Of a DNA stretch of 36,870 nucleotides, positions 1 to 9,295 are shown one piece after another (the stretch's first letter is position 1; each line of letters begins with the position of its first letter). Source of the stretch: Tepidisphaeraceae bacterium (GTDB taxonomy: Bacteria > Planctomycetota > Phycisphaerae > Tepidisphaerales > Tepidisphaeraceae). The notes below the pieces were generated by a model. That model saw only the letters and a list, made by a program, of their open reading frames with translations. It ran no database searches and was not told the origin of the DNA. Location: NCBI GenBank assembly GCA_035998445.1, contig DASYHQ010000038.1, positions 1-36,870 on the forward strand. Reading direction: 5' to 3'. The translations under genes and the position numbers were made by a program.

Positions 1-3000
1 GCCGCGATCCTCGGCGAGCGCCCGCACTTGCTTCATGAACTCGTAGCCGTCTCGCGTCGGGAGGCCGATGTCGCTCACCACCACGTCCGGCCGCTCGGCC
101 TGAAGTACCTCCATCCCCTCGGCTGCGGTCGCGGCGGTAAAGACGACGGCGTTGCAATCCTCCAACAGCCGCCTCACCAGCGTCCGCGCGTCCGGCTCGT
201 CGTCCACGACCAGCACCTTCACGCCCGCGATGTCGGCGCACATGTCGGTCAGCAATGCCTGCGCTTCCCCCCCGGCCTTGGGATGGCGGCGATCGGGTTC
301 GGGTTGCGACTCGGGGTGGATCACGGCCAACGGCAGCGAGACGATGAAGGTCGCGCCCTGTCCCTCGCCTGCGCTCTTGGCGCGGACCGAGCCGCCATGC
401 AGTTCGACGAGTTGCTTGGCGATGCTGAGGCCGAGGCCCAGCCCGCCGTGCCGCCGGGTGGTGGAGGCGTCGGCCTGCCGGAAGCGGTCGAACACGTGCG
501 GTAGGAACTCTGGTGCGATTCCCTCGCCCGTGTCGGCAACGCTCACCTCGAGGTGCGAGTTCACGCGTTCGAACACCACCTGCACGCGCCCGCCCCTCGG
601 CGTGAACTTCACTGCGTTGGTCAACAGGTTCCAGAAGACCTGTTGCAGCCGGGCCGGGTCGCCGTTGACTGGCCCGGCCAGCGGGTCGAGGACCGCCTGA
701 ACCCGAATCCCCTTGGCGTCTGCCGCTGGCGTGGCCGACTCCACGGCCGCGCGGAGGATCGGTTCCAGCGAGAGGCGCTGAACGTCGAGCCGCACCTTGC
801 CGCTGATGATGCGGCTCATGTCCAGCAGGTCTTCGATGATCTGCGCCTGCGCCCGCGCGTTCCGCTCGATCACGCCGATGCCCTGCGCCATATCCTCGGT
901 CGATGCCGACGGCCGCTTGACGATCTGCGACCACCCGAGGATCGCGTTGAGCGGCGTGCGAAGCTCGTGGCTGAGCGTGGCCAGAAACTCATCCTTCATC
1001 CGACCGGCCCGCTCTGCCTCGGTGCGCGCCGCCCGTTCAGCTTCGAGCAACCGGTCGCGGTCCGCCTCGGCCCGTTTGCGGTCGGTGATGTCCACGCTGG
1101 CCGCGATGACCCCGCTCGGTTGACCGTCGCGGTCCTTCATCAGCGAGACGCTGTTGCTGACCCAGACCTCCGACCCGTCCGGCCGGACGTACCGCTTCTC
1201 GATCACGAACGGTTTCCCGTCGCCGACGGCCGTCTGCAACAGTCCGAGGTTCCGAGACAGGTCGTCCGGGTGCGTGATGTCCTGCATGCGCAGGTCGAGC
1301 AGTTCCGCGTGGGAGCGGCCGACAATCTGGGCGTACCGGTCGTTGGCGAGTACGAAGCGGCCCGTCAGGTCCGCCTGCGCGATCCCCGCCTCGGTTTGCT
1401 CGAACACCGCGCGCAGCCGCTGCTCGCTCTCCCGCAGCGCCGCCTCGTCCCTGAGGGCGTCGGTCACGTCCCGAATTTCGATCACGGTGGAGACCGGTCG
1501 GCCGTCCCGGAAGATCGGGCTGGCCGCGACGAGGACCGGGAACGCGCTGCCATCCTTACGGAAGAATAAGTCCTCGTGCGCCCGCACGTCGAAGTTCTCC
1601 GGCAGCGCCCGGTCAATGGGGCACTCGTGCATCGGGTAGGGTCGCCCGTCCGGGTAGTGATGATGTACGAGGTCGTGCAGCGGCCTCGATCCGATCTTCT
1701 CGGCCGAGTACCCGGTCATGTCGAGCCACGACTTGTTCGCGTAGGTGCAGTACCCACGCTCGTTCATCATCGCCAAGCCTTGCGTCGAGTTCTCGGCGAT
1801 GGTGCGGACGAGTTCCTCGCTCGAACGCAGGGCACCCTGTGCCCGCCTCTGCGCGGTCACGTCGTGCAGGGTCAGCACGGCCAGCACGACCTGCCCGTGG
1901 TCGTCCAGCACCGGACTTCCGCTATAGCTGATCACGCGCTGAAGTTCAGCGTCCAGCCGTCGAACGCCGACTTCGTAACCTAAGAAAGTCTCCCCGCGTA
2001 GCACCCGTGACATCGGCCACTCCCTGAGCGGCACGACCCGGCCATCGTCTGAGGTGAGTTCCAAGACCTCCGGGAAGTCATTCAAGTGCTTGCGAACTTC
2101 ATCTAGGCTGGCGTAGCCGTGCATTTCCAACGCGGCCGCGTTCCATTCGGGGAGGTTTCCCGCCGCGTCTGCGACCACGACCCCATCGGCCATACATCCG
2201 ACCACGGCCTGCCATCGGGAAAGGGCCGCTTCGGTGGCCTCGGTCGCGTGCCGTAGTGCCGCCTCCGCTCGCTTCCGCTCCGTCAGATCACGCAGTTGTC
2301 CCCGGAACAGTTGGACGCCGTCGACGCTGACCGGGCTGATCGTCAACTCGACCGGGAACTCGTCGCCGCTCTTTCGTATTGCTGTCAGTTCGATTCGCCT
2401 GCCGAGGATCGGCCCCTCGCCTCTTGCGAGGTAGCGGGCGAGTCCATTGCGGTGTGCCTCGCGAAGCGCGGGCGGGATGATCAACCTAGCCATCTCCTGC
2501 CCTACGGCCTCGGCGTGCGAGTACCCGAATGTTTGCTCTGCGGCGGCGTTCCACGCCGTGACTCGCCCCGCGTGATCCATGCCGACGATGCAGTCGAGGG
2601 ACGCTTCGAACATCGCCGCGAAACGGGCCTCGCTCTGTCGAACCGCCGCCTCTGCTTCCTCACGGGCCGCAGACTCTCGCGACTGTGCAACGAGCGCCCG
2701 CCGAAGTTCCAGTTGGCTCATCACCTGTCGTGCCAGTGCTCGAAGCGCTTCCTGTTGGCTATCGGTCAGGTCACGCGGCCGGTGGTCCAGCACGCATAGC
2801 GTGCCCAGCGCGTGCCCATCCCCTGTTTTGAGTAACGCCCCCGCGTAAAAGCGCAGGTACGGCTCTCCGACAACGAGCGGGTTGTTCTTGAACCGCTCGT
2901 CCTCCTGTGTGTCGGGGACGATGAGCAATTCGCGTTCGAGGATGGCATGGGCGCAGATGGACGCGTCGAGCGGCGTCTCGCGCACCCCGAGGCCCAACTC

Positions 3001-3198
3001 GCTCTTGAACCACTGCCGGTCCCGGTCGATGAAGTTGATCACCGCGACCGGCGTCTGGCAGACGTGGGCGACCAACCGCACTAGGTCGTCAAAGGCCTGC
3101 TCGCCCGGCGTGTCGAGGATGCCGTATCCGCGCAACGCCTCGAGGCGGTGCTCGTCAGTGCATGCGGGGGTGAAGGGGTGTTCGGAAGGTAAGGACAG
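1..3198 (-). CDS. Hybrid sensor histidine kinase (GAF, four PAS, HisKA, HATPase, receiver), C-terminus cut by window edge
   Basis: Cytoplasmic-type hybrid sensor kinase that should autophosphorylate on His and pass phosphate to its own receiver. From the N-terminus the translation shows a GAF domain (about residues 20-155, starting RLEALRGYGILDT), four PAS/PAC units (about 180-305, 330-445, 455-575, 590-705), a HisKA H-box (FLATLSHELRTPLN, near 735), an HATPase domain with N-box (NLLTNAVKFTP), G1 (DTGEGIAPEF) and G2 (GGLGLGLSIAK), then a receiver starting VLVVDDEPDARTLV with phosphoacceptor Asp in VVVSDIGLPTRDG. The receiver runs off base 1. No transmembrane segment is seen, so input is probably through GAF/PAS. 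The frame is closed upstream by a TAG at 3220-3222, and no ATG, GTG or TTG lies between it and the GAF domain. I place the start at a CTG (3198), but a start-region indel is equally possible. The ligand is unknown. Confidence 0.92.
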   Translation of the reverse strand, partial: MSLPSEHPFTPACTDEHRLEALRGYGILDTPGEQAFDDLVRLVAHVCQTPVAVINFIDRDRQWFKSELGLGVRETPLDASICAHAILERELLIVPDTQEDERFKNNPLVVGEPYLRFYAGALLKTGDGHALGTLCVLDHRPRDLTDSQQEALRALARQVMSQLELRRALVAQSRESAAREEAEAAVRQSEARFAAMFEASLDCIVGMDHAGRVTAWNAAAEQTFGYSHAEAVGQEMARLIIPPALREAHRNGLARYLARGEGPILGRRIELTAIRKSGDEFPVELTISPVSVDGVQLFRGQLRDLTERKRAEAALRHATEATEAALSRWQAVVGCMADGVVVADAAGNLPEWNAAALEMHGYASLDEVRKHLNDFPEVLELTSDDGRVVPLREWPMSRVLRGETFLGYEVGVRRLDAELQRVISYSGSPVLDDHGQVVLAVLTLHDVTAQRRAQGALRSSEELVRTIAENSTQGLAMMNERGYCTYANKSWLDMTGYSAEKIGSRPLHDLVHHHYPDGRPYPMHECPIDRALPENFDVRAHEDLFFRKDGSAFPVLVAASPIFRDGRPVSTVIEIRDVTDALRDEAALRESEQRLRAVFEQTEAGIAQADLTGRFVLANDRYAQIVGRSHAELLDLRMQDITHPDDLSRNLGLLQTAVGDGKPFVIEKRYVRPDGSEVWVSNSVSLMKDRDGQPSGVIAASVDITDRKRAEADRDRLLEAERAARTEAERAGRMKDEFLATLSHELRTPLNAILGWSQIVKRPSASTEDMAQGIGVIERNARAQAQIIEDLLDMSRIISGKVRLDVQRLSLEPILRAAVESATPAADAKGIRVQAVLDPLAGPVNGDPARLQQVFWNLLTNAVKFTPRGGRVQVVFERVNSHLEVSVADTGEGIAPEFLPHVFDRFRQADASTTRRHGGLGLGLSIAKQLVELHGGSVRAKSAGEGQGATFIVSLPLAVIHPESQPEPDRRHPKAGGEAQALLTDMCADIAGVKVLVVDDEPDARTLVRRLLEDCNAVVFTAATAAEGMEVLQAERPDVVVSDIGLPTRDGYEFMKQVRALAEDRG

Positions 3199-3267
3199 GA
3201 GGATCTCCGCACAAGGTATCTACCTGGCGGACACTATCGCCTCCGCAAGGCAGGTCTACCTAGCCAT

Positions 3268-3462
3268 CTAATCGAGGGCAACGATAACGATATAGACGAT
3301 ATCTTCGACCATCTGGTGACTCCACAGGATGATCCTCTCGCGGCACCCGATCCCGCAACGGCTAAAGTACTTGTGGATTGTTGCTTCTAAAGAGCCCAGG
3401 CGGACGCTGCAGCTCTCTACGTCATGTAGAGCGAGCGCACCGCTTAATAGTAAGCGCAGCAT
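3268..3462 (-). pseudogene. Possible degraded LuxR/GerE-type HTH fragment
   Basis: A 64-codon frame whose middle reads LGSLEATIHKYFSRCGIGCRER. Its spacing resembles the recognition-helix part of LuxR/GerE domains (pattern S-x-x-T-[VI]-x-x-[HY]-x3-[IF]-x-[RK]-x-G-[VI]-x-x-R), and the preceding LRLLLSGAL resembles the helix before it. No receiver or full N-terminal helix can be read upstream, where the frame meets a stop at once. It lies just upstream of the sensor kinase on the same strand. This may be a chance match; a homology search of all three minus frames over 3250-3560 would decide. Confidence 0.3.
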
Positions 3463-3934
3463 GTGACCTCATGGCCCAAAGGGGGTACGTCCGGCGTGTC
3501 TCGTTCCCCGCCTTCCCTTGCCGCCAACTCCAACCACCTCACCAGCCCTCGAACCACGAGCACTTACCTGCCGGCGTTTGGTGGATGGGCGGGTTGTCTA
3601 GTAGCACAGCCTCCCGCGGCCGAACTCGCTCGATAATCCGCGCCGCCGTCTTGCCACCAGAAACAGCTGAAGTCGGCCAGCACGCCCAGCACGCTCGCCG
3701 GCGCGGTGCCGGTGCCGAGCGACCCGTCCAGCGCGTGCGTGCCGTTGTTGCCCACGACCGTGTAGCTGCCGCTGCGGTACGATTTATTCCAACTTCTCCC
3801 GCCCCTTCCTCCCGCCAACCCGGTAGGTAACCGGTAGGGGACCTCACGTTGGTCCCACCAACCCGTTGCCAGGCAGCCCACCGGTCCCAGCAGGGAAGGT
3901 CGTTGCGGGCATCACCTCCTTTATAGGAGTCCCG
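3463..3934. other. Stretch with no recognisable gene
   Basis: Short open frames exist on both strands, but none shows a recognisable motif, a good ribosome-binding site or a convincing composition. A minus-strand reading around 3680-3800 (SYTVVGNNGTHALDGSLG) looks slightly protein-like and could be the remnant of a surface protein, but I cannot support it. The region lies next to the DUF2924 remnant and may be recombination debris. Confidence 0.4.
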
Positions 3935-4153
3935 ATGTCGTACCTCGACCCGACCGACCCGTCCGCCATGACCGTGGAAGACCGCCTCCGCGAGGTGGCC
4001 GCGATCCTCGCCCGCGGCGTGCTGCGCCTGTACCGCCGTGGTGCGCTCGGCCCGGAAGACCACTCAAATCCCGGCCCGTCTTTCCACTCGGAATCAGCCC
4101 AGGATCGACTTGATGTGTCGGCCCGGATGCAGCACATGGGACACCACAGTTAA
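3935..4153 (+). CDS. Small hypothetical protein of the type found before DUF2924/recombinase genes
   Basis: A 72-residue frame with a ribosome-binding site (TAGGAGT, 3924-3930) just ahead of ATG 3935. The core reads PTDPSAMTVEDRLREVAAIL followed by ARGVLRLYRR, an amphipathic N-terminal helix. From memory this resembles short proteins that sit before DUF2924 and serine-recombinase genes in planctomycete and proteobacterial genomes. The next gene here is indeed a DUF2924 remnant, 25 bases downstream on the same strand. Function unknown. The start is chosen at 3935 rather than 3866 because of the ribosome-binding site. Confidence 0.6.
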   Translation: MSYLDPTDPSAMTVEDRLREVAAILARGVLRLYRRGALGPEDHSNPGPSFHSESAQDRLDVSARMQHMGHHS

Positions 4154-4178
4154 CGCACCCAGAGCAAAGGAGATAGGC

Positions 4179-4320
4179 ATGAGCATCAACGCGAACGCCG
4201 AGCTGGCCAAGCCAACGCAGATGAGCCCTGCGCAGCTACGGCAGAAGTACGTCGACGTGTTCGGCGAGCCATCTAGGTCGGGCAACAAGGACTTCATAGT
4301 CAAGCGCATCAGCTGGCGGG
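4179..4320 (+). pseudogene. Truncated DUF2924 gene
   Basis: ATG 4179 has a good ribosome-binding site (AAGGAG, 4167-4172). The first 46 residues match the DUF2924 start as I know it: MSPAQLRQKYVDVFGEPSRS then GNKDFIVKRISWR. After about base 4317 family resemblance stops, and the frame reads on as the antisense of the beta-helix gene until 5507, so the real gene is broken after its first third. DUF2924 proteins usually precede a large serine recombinase; none is present here. This looks like the left remnant of a DUF2924-recombinase cassette whose remainder was lost when the sequence now at 4320 onward was joined. Confidence 0.72.
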
Positions 4321-4340
4321 TTGGCTGGGTTCGGCCGGCG

Positions 4341-6419
4341 TTATCCGCGCGGCAGGCGTGCGGGGAAGTCGGCCTTCAGGCCGATGCGGTTCACGTCGAT
4401 CGGCTTGAAGCCCAGCTCCAACGCCGGCGAGTTCGGTCGCAGGCGGTAGTCGTGGATCTCCGGGTCGACGAACAGCGGGTCGGCCACGACGCTGTGGCGC
4501 TCGTAGCCGCGCGGCATCGCCCGCCATTGGTCCCACGACAGCCGCCGGCCACCGATGCGGAAGACCGGCGCGTCGCCGCTGGTGTCCCAGATCAGGTTGT
4601 GGTCCGACTCGATGATGCGGTCAGGGTCCCAGCGCTCGTCGATCGGGGCGATAACGGCCTTGGCCTCAGCGCGCTCGGCGGCGGTCCCGGTGAAGTAGAA
4701 GATGTTGCGCCGATAACGGTGGTGGCTCGTGCGCTCGCCGGCCATCGCCAGCGAGCCGATGCCGTAAACGATCGGCGGGCGGGCGACGAGGACGTTGTTG
4801 TCGATCGTCACGTCGACGCCCTTGGCGAAGACGCACCACAGTCCGCCGCCGTTGCCACGAACGTTGTAGACGATGTTGTTGGTGACGGTGAAGCCGTGCG
4901 ACGCGTCGTCGAGGTAGATCGCCTGCTGGGTATCCCACTCGGGCGTGCCGGTGTCGTGGATCAGGTTGTGATCGTAGACGTTGCCGCGACCGGGGCCCCA
5001 GGACTCCATGGCGCCGGTGTCCTGGCTCTCGAGGTTGACGTGGTGGATGTGGTTGAACGCGATCAGGTTGTCGCGCGAGTGGTTGCGGCTGGCGCGCTGG
5101 TCAAGATCTTCAATCGCCGGGTCGCCCGCCGGCAGGTGTCCGCCGTGCGTGCCCTTGATCGACGTGCCGTAGCGCGGCAAATCGTGGATGTGGTTGTGCA
5201 GGACCTTGTTTCGTCCGCTCCAGGTGATCTCGACGCCATAGCCCGGCCCCTCGGCGTAACCGCAGCGGCGGATGTGGTTGTTCTCGACGACGTGACCGTG
5301 GTTGACGTCGGGCGTGTCGTACCCGAGGCCCGCGAGGCGCACGCCATGACCACCGTGGTCCTCGATCAGGTTGCCGTAGATCGTGACGCGCTGGGCCGCC
5401 CCCTCGGCGTGCACGCCGTTACCGTGCGCCACCGCGAGGCGGCTGAACCGCACCGAGCAGTCGGCGGCGTTGCTGAAGTAGACCAGGTCCCCGTTGGCCC
5501 CGACTAGGTCGAGGCCGCGGAAGTGCACGTTGCGGATCGTCTCGCCGTCGTCGGCGGCGAGGCGCAGCAGGTTCGCGGCAGTGGTCGCGATGATCTCGCG
5601 CGACGCCACATCACCATCACCATCGCCACCGCGCGGCCAGACGTACGCCCGGCCACGGCTGTGGGCGATCTGGCACTGGCCCGGGCGGGTGAGGAAGGCC
5701 AGCACGTTGCGCAGGTAATACTGATCGCCGCCACCACCGCGCAGCGTGTAATCGCGATCGTCGCCGAGGGCGAAGGTGCGCATCTGCGGGTCGATCGAGA
5801 CGATCCGCTTGTCGAAGCTGAACCACGGGTGGCCCGGCCAGACGAGCACCGTGGCGTCGGTTAGGTCCCAACCGCTCGTGTCGAGGTCACCGGCGCGGTA
5901 GTGGAACGCCGTGTGAGATCGGTCGGGAGCCCCGGCGGTCTTGAGGTAGCCCTAGGCCGGAAAGCGCGCGACCCCCAGCGGCGCGCCGTTCTCGATCAAC
6001 CGCCGTGGCGCGATGCCGTCGGGCAGCGGACACCACGAGATCTCACCCGCGTGCGGCCGCCAGTCGGTCAGCCGAACCCCGCCCACCAGTCGGGCGACCT
6101 CGCCGTCGAACGAGGCCCACGTGATCGAATGCTCGGCCGTGCCCGAGTCGAGCTGCGTCAGGCTCAGGCCCTGCGGCAGCGCGTAGGTGCCGCCGCGCAG
6201 CAGCACCTTCACGTCGTCCTCGAGCCCACCGGCCACCAGGCCACGTACTGCGTCGCGGGCGCGCTGCAGGGAATGGAACGGGCGCTCGGCGGTGCCTGCA
6301 TCTGCATCATGGCCATCGGGCGAGATCACAAAGGTCGTCGTGGCGATCGTGGTGGTTGCGGTCATGGTCATGAGCATCAACAGAGTGGCCGCGAACGGCA
6401 GCGAGTGGGGGCGCGACAT
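4341..6419 (-). pseudogene. Secreted right-handed beta-helix glycosidase candidate (GH141-like), interrupted by an in-frame TAG
   Basis: One frame of 693 codons with a single internal TAG at 5952-5954. The N-terminus has a hydrophobic, threonine-rich signal-like stretch (MSRPHSLPFAATLLMLMTMT) followed by FVISPDGHDADAGTAERPF and HSLQRARDAVR, the opening typical of secreted parallel beta-helix enzymes. Beta-helix turns follow (NGVHAEG, NLIEDHGGHGVRLAG, NHIRRCGY, NHIHDLPRYG, NIVYNVRGNGGG) and the C-terminus reads DPLFVDPEIHDYRLRPNSPA. The layout resembles GH141 (alpha-L-fucosidase/xylanase) proteins, but I cannot assign substrate. The TAG sits in RFPA-stop-GYLKTAG, where relatives usually have PNEGYL; GAG to TAG would explain it. 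A GTG at 5849 could start a shorter product lacking the signal. It is the last gene of a minus-strand series with the prepilin-like and PEP-CTERM genes. Confidence 0.85.
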
Positions 6420-6635
6420 CGATGCTCCATCGAACGTGCCGTGTCACCTGATCGATGCGACAGGCAATCCAGCCAGCCAGCGGAGGCATGGCCCGGTGAG
6501 ACCACGGGTACCCAGTTCTATCAATCACGATCGCCCCCATGTGACCAGCACGGGTGCCATGGCTCGCGGGCGCTTGACTGTCGATGTCTCGATTGCTCGT
6601 CGAGCCGTGCCGTGCGCGAGCGCGACGCTCGCGAG
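6420..6635. other. Spacer between beta-helix and prepilin-like genes
   Basis: About 215 bases on the minus-strand path from the prepilin-like gene to the beta-helix gene. I see no gene, no clear terminator hairpin with T-run and no obvious ribosome-binding site directly before 6419. The two genes could be co-transcribed or separate. Confidence 0.4.
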
Positions 6636-7514
6636 TCAGTCGTTCGTTTGGACCGTCCACATGCCACCGGGCGACCAGCCCTCGTCGAGGTGGTAGATGC
6701 CCCACCAGGCCCGGGTGGGGTGGCAGGTTTCCACGTCCGTGAGGGTCTCGACGTGACCGTCGGCGAACAGGTAGTTCCACCGGCCGGCGTACCCTTGCGA
6801 GGCCCCGCCCCCGCTGGCGAGCCGCGTGGACGCCTTGCCATGCGGGTAGTCGCGGAGCATCGCGAACGAGTTCGCCTGACGCTGGAACGCCGGGCGGTTG
6901 GTGATGTGGCTATAGCCTTGGCCGAGGAAGTTCTGTTCCTGGGGGCGTTCGACGAGGAGCAGCGCCTGCGACGAATTGCGGACGCGGGCGAACTTCACCA
7001 GCCCGCCGCCAGGGTTGCCCGTGCTGACGACGCCGCTGCCCGACACGTAGGCCCAGATGCCGGTCCCGGACGTCGGTCCGAACGGGTCACCGGCAGAGGG
7101 GTAGGCGTGATACGTCATCGCGTACGAGCGGGGCCCAGCACTGCCGGCCGGACCCCGCCGTGTCGGAAACGGGTCGACCGGGCAGAGCCAGATCTTCGCC
7201 TGCAGGTCCGCGTGGGCGTCGCCTGCCTTCTTGCCACCAATGTAGGGGTCGATCAGGCGGTCGAAGGTGAAAGTTGGCCGGTTCTGAGCGACGTCGTTGT
7301 CATACTGGATGGACGCGGGCACGATCTGGTCACCGTTGGCGTTCGCGTACATGCGCATGGCCAGCCCGACCTGCCGCATGTTCGATGCGCAGGTAACGCG
7401 GTACGCCGTCTGGCGGGCCTTGTTCAGGCTCGGCAGCAAAATGCTGATCAGCAGGGCGATGATGCCGATGACCACGAGCAGTTCGACGAGAGTAAAGGCA
7501 TTGCGGCGTCGCAT
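6636..7514 (-). CDS. Prepilin-type N-terminal cleavage/methylation protein, DUF1559-like
   Basis: 292 residues. The start MRRRNAFTLVELLVVIGIIA is a textbook class III prepilin signal: charged leader, cleavage before F, Glu at +5, then a hydrophobic helix to about residue 30. The rest is a soluble head, with LNKARQTAYRVTCASNMRQV after the helix and WNYLFADGHVETL near the C-terminus, the planctomycete H-X9-DG arrangement. Such proteins are processed by a prepilin peptidase and are thought to belong to type II secretion or pseudopilus-like structures; planctomycetes carry dozens of paralogues of unclear role. It lies between a PEP-CTERM gene and a glycosidase candidate on one strand, suggesting a part in export or surface display for this locus. 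Confidence 0.93.
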   Translation of the reverse strand: MRRRNAFTLVELLVVIGIIALLISILLPSLNKARQTAYRVTCASNMRQVGLAMRMYANANGDQIVPASIQYDNDVAQNRPTFTFDRLIDPYIGGKKAGDAHADLQAKIWLCPVDPFPTRRGPAGSAGPRSYAMTYHAYPSAGDPFGPTSGTGIWAYVSGSGVVSTGNPGGGLVKFARVRNSSQALLLVERPQEQNFLGQGYSHITNRPAFQRQANSFAMLRDYPHGKASTRLASGGGASQGYAGRWNYLFADGHVETLTDVETCHPTRAWWGIYHLDEGWSPGGMWTVQTND

Positions 7515-7616
7515 GATGTGAATCCTTCCAATAGATCCTTCGAAAACTGACCACCCGGCCCCGGTCGGCCGTGTCTGGGAGCCTCGGGACCGGGGGCCCG
7601 TGAAACTCGGGGCGAC

Positions 7617-8419
7617 TTAGGTCCCGCGGCGGCGACGAAGGGCGGTCAGGCCAGCCAGACCGAGCAGGCCGAGCGTCGCGGGCTCGGGCACGGCCGTCAC
7701 GCTCACGCTGTTGAAGAACTGGTCGTTCGAGGCTGAGTCACCGTAACCGGCGTTGTTGTTGAACAGGGTGAACCCGGTCAGGTCCCCAGCGCCAGCCAAC
7801 GTGCCGCTCTGCGTGAAGGTCGATGGCGTGCCGCCCGCCAGGCGGGTGATCGTGGTGCTGTAGGTATCGGTCCCGGTGAGCGTGAACGCGATGTTCAATC
7901 CATCCAGGGTATAGGCGAGCCCGGCGCTCGTCCCATTGACCCCGTAAGTGCCACCGCCGTTAAATGGAATGTGAAGCGGCTGCCGGTGTCCGACACGAGA
8001 CTGACACCGACGGCCGAGCCTCCGTTGATGTAACCGTTGTCAAAATTGATGGAGAAGGTCTGACCGACGCCCAGGGCCCCACCCGAAAAGCTTCGGTTCG
8101 CCGCGGTGTTTCCACCGTTGTCCGAGGCGATGCCCCAACTGCGACCCGTGGTCGTGCTTGGGGTGTCGATGTCCGTGTTCAATGCGCTGGGAGATTGATT
8201 CCCGTTATCGCCGGGCTTGCCGGTGAAGATGAACCCTTGGCCAACAATGCTCCGAGTGAACGACCAGGGGCCAAAGCCCGTGCCGCCGTTGGAGCCGGTG
8301 GTCCAGCCCCCGTTGTAAGCGGCGTCGGAGGCATTGTCGGCGGCGATCATGGCGGCGTTGGCCGAACCGATGCTGACGAGACCGATAACGGCAGCGACCA
8401 TCGAGTGCTTCTGCAACAT
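7617..8419 (-). pseudogene. PEP-CTERM protein, one-base frameshift in the middle
   Basis: Start ATG 8419 has a perfect GGAGG ribosome-binding site (8426-8430). The first frame gives a signal peptide (MLQKHSMVAAVIGLVSIGSA then NAAM) and a Ser/Gly/Asn-rich secreted domain. Near 7960 the frame breaks: the reading ...SRFTFHLTAV runs to a stop, while the neighbouring frame continues naturally as NGGGTYGVNGTSAGLAY, LDGLNIAFTLTG and the C-terminal anchor VPEPATLGLLGLAGLTALRR. Adding one T to the TTT of CCATTTAAC restores the whole protein (about 267 residues). The tail (VPEP motif, hydrophobic helix, Arg cluster) is the PEP-CTERM sorting signal recognised by exosortase. It is the first gene of the minus-strand series with the prepilin-like and beta-helix genes. 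The shift may be a homopolymer sequencing error. Confidence 0.88.
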
Positions 8420-9295
8420 TCCGTTCCTCCAATTGCTATTCGCTATGAACGACTCAGCCTTGGCCGGCGCGACGCCTTCCAAGTCGCTCGTCGTGCCTAC
8501 TTTGCCGCCGGACGGAAGAACAATACATCAGGCAGACATTCGATCAGCGGCAATAATTATTTCCTTTCGCGACTGTTCGCCCTCCCGAGGCGGTTCGGGT
8601 GCTGCTCGCCGCGGCTGCGTGGGGCCCTGGTCAGAAGTATGGGGCGGCAAAACGGACCAGCAGAGAAGGGACGCCGACCCGCTGCTGGGCACGGCGCGGT
8701 GCGGGGGCCATTGACCGCGACAGCGCTGCGGGCACGGCCCGCCTTGACGAAGCGGAAACCGCGAACGTGCGCCACGTGAGAAAGGGTAACCTTCAAGGTG
8801 CTGACTGAGCGCATGGACTACCTGAAACCGGTCGACCACGCTACGGCGTCGTGATGCTTGGAACGTAACCCGCGCCCACGCGCGGCGCACGGTGAAAATT
8901 CTTTCGTCCAGCGACACGGGCAAGGGGTCGCCAGCACGCGGCGCGGGCTGATCGCACCATCGATCCGATTGGGTTTAAGCCGCCGGTGGATTTTGAGAAT
9001 CCCCCAAAATCAGACGGTATGGAGCGAAATATCTGCGGAAGCTCGCTTCCGGTGACTGTGAGCGGCAGCCTGTCATCGTCACGCGAACGCGTGACTGCCA
9101 TCGCTTCGCCGCGCCATATCCTTCGGCACGGCACGAGTTCAACAAGCGATTGTGAAACAAGTATGAAGGGCCCAAGGGCGGACGCGCAAACCACCCGACG
9201 TGCGTGCGCTCCGTGCCGAACTGCGCGGCGAACGATCTCCTCCGCGGCGCGCCGTCCCTGGTCGGCGCGTGCCGGTCACCCGATAACGAGGCATC
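8420..9295. other. Long divergent intergenic region
   Basis: About 875 bases between the divergent PEP-CTERM gene (minus) and the GH2-type gene (plus). Frames present look non-coding (Arg/Pro/Ser-rich, no motifs). It holds an AT-rich patch at 8549-8571 suitable for a minus-strand promoter, a perfect 8+8 palindrome at 9078-9095, and an inverted repeat GATTTTG...CAAAATC around 8990-9013. It probably contains both promoters and operator sites of the sugar locus. Confidence 0.55.
9078..9095. promoter_or_regulatory. Perfect palindrome, candidate operator
   Basis: GTCACGCGAACGCGTGAC has 8-base arms around a 2-base centre. It lies about 200 bases upstream of the GH2-type gene in a gene-free region, which fits a dimeric repressor or activator site. 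The regulator is not identified; the nearby AraC/XylR-type protein would more often bind direct repeats. Function is inferred. Confidence 0.4.

Noticed and set aside
4038-5507. 489-codon plus frame containing the DUF2924 start
   Set aside because: Only the first part (4179-4320) is real; the remainder is antisense to the beta-helix gene.
7555-7610. G/C-rich inverted stretch between the prepilin-like and PEP-CTERM genes
   Set aside because: No clean stem of useful length and no T-run; a terminator cannot be supported.
8528-8923. Possible minus-strand gene in the long intergenic region
   Set aside because: The translation is Arg/Pro/Ser-rich without motif or ribosome-binding site.
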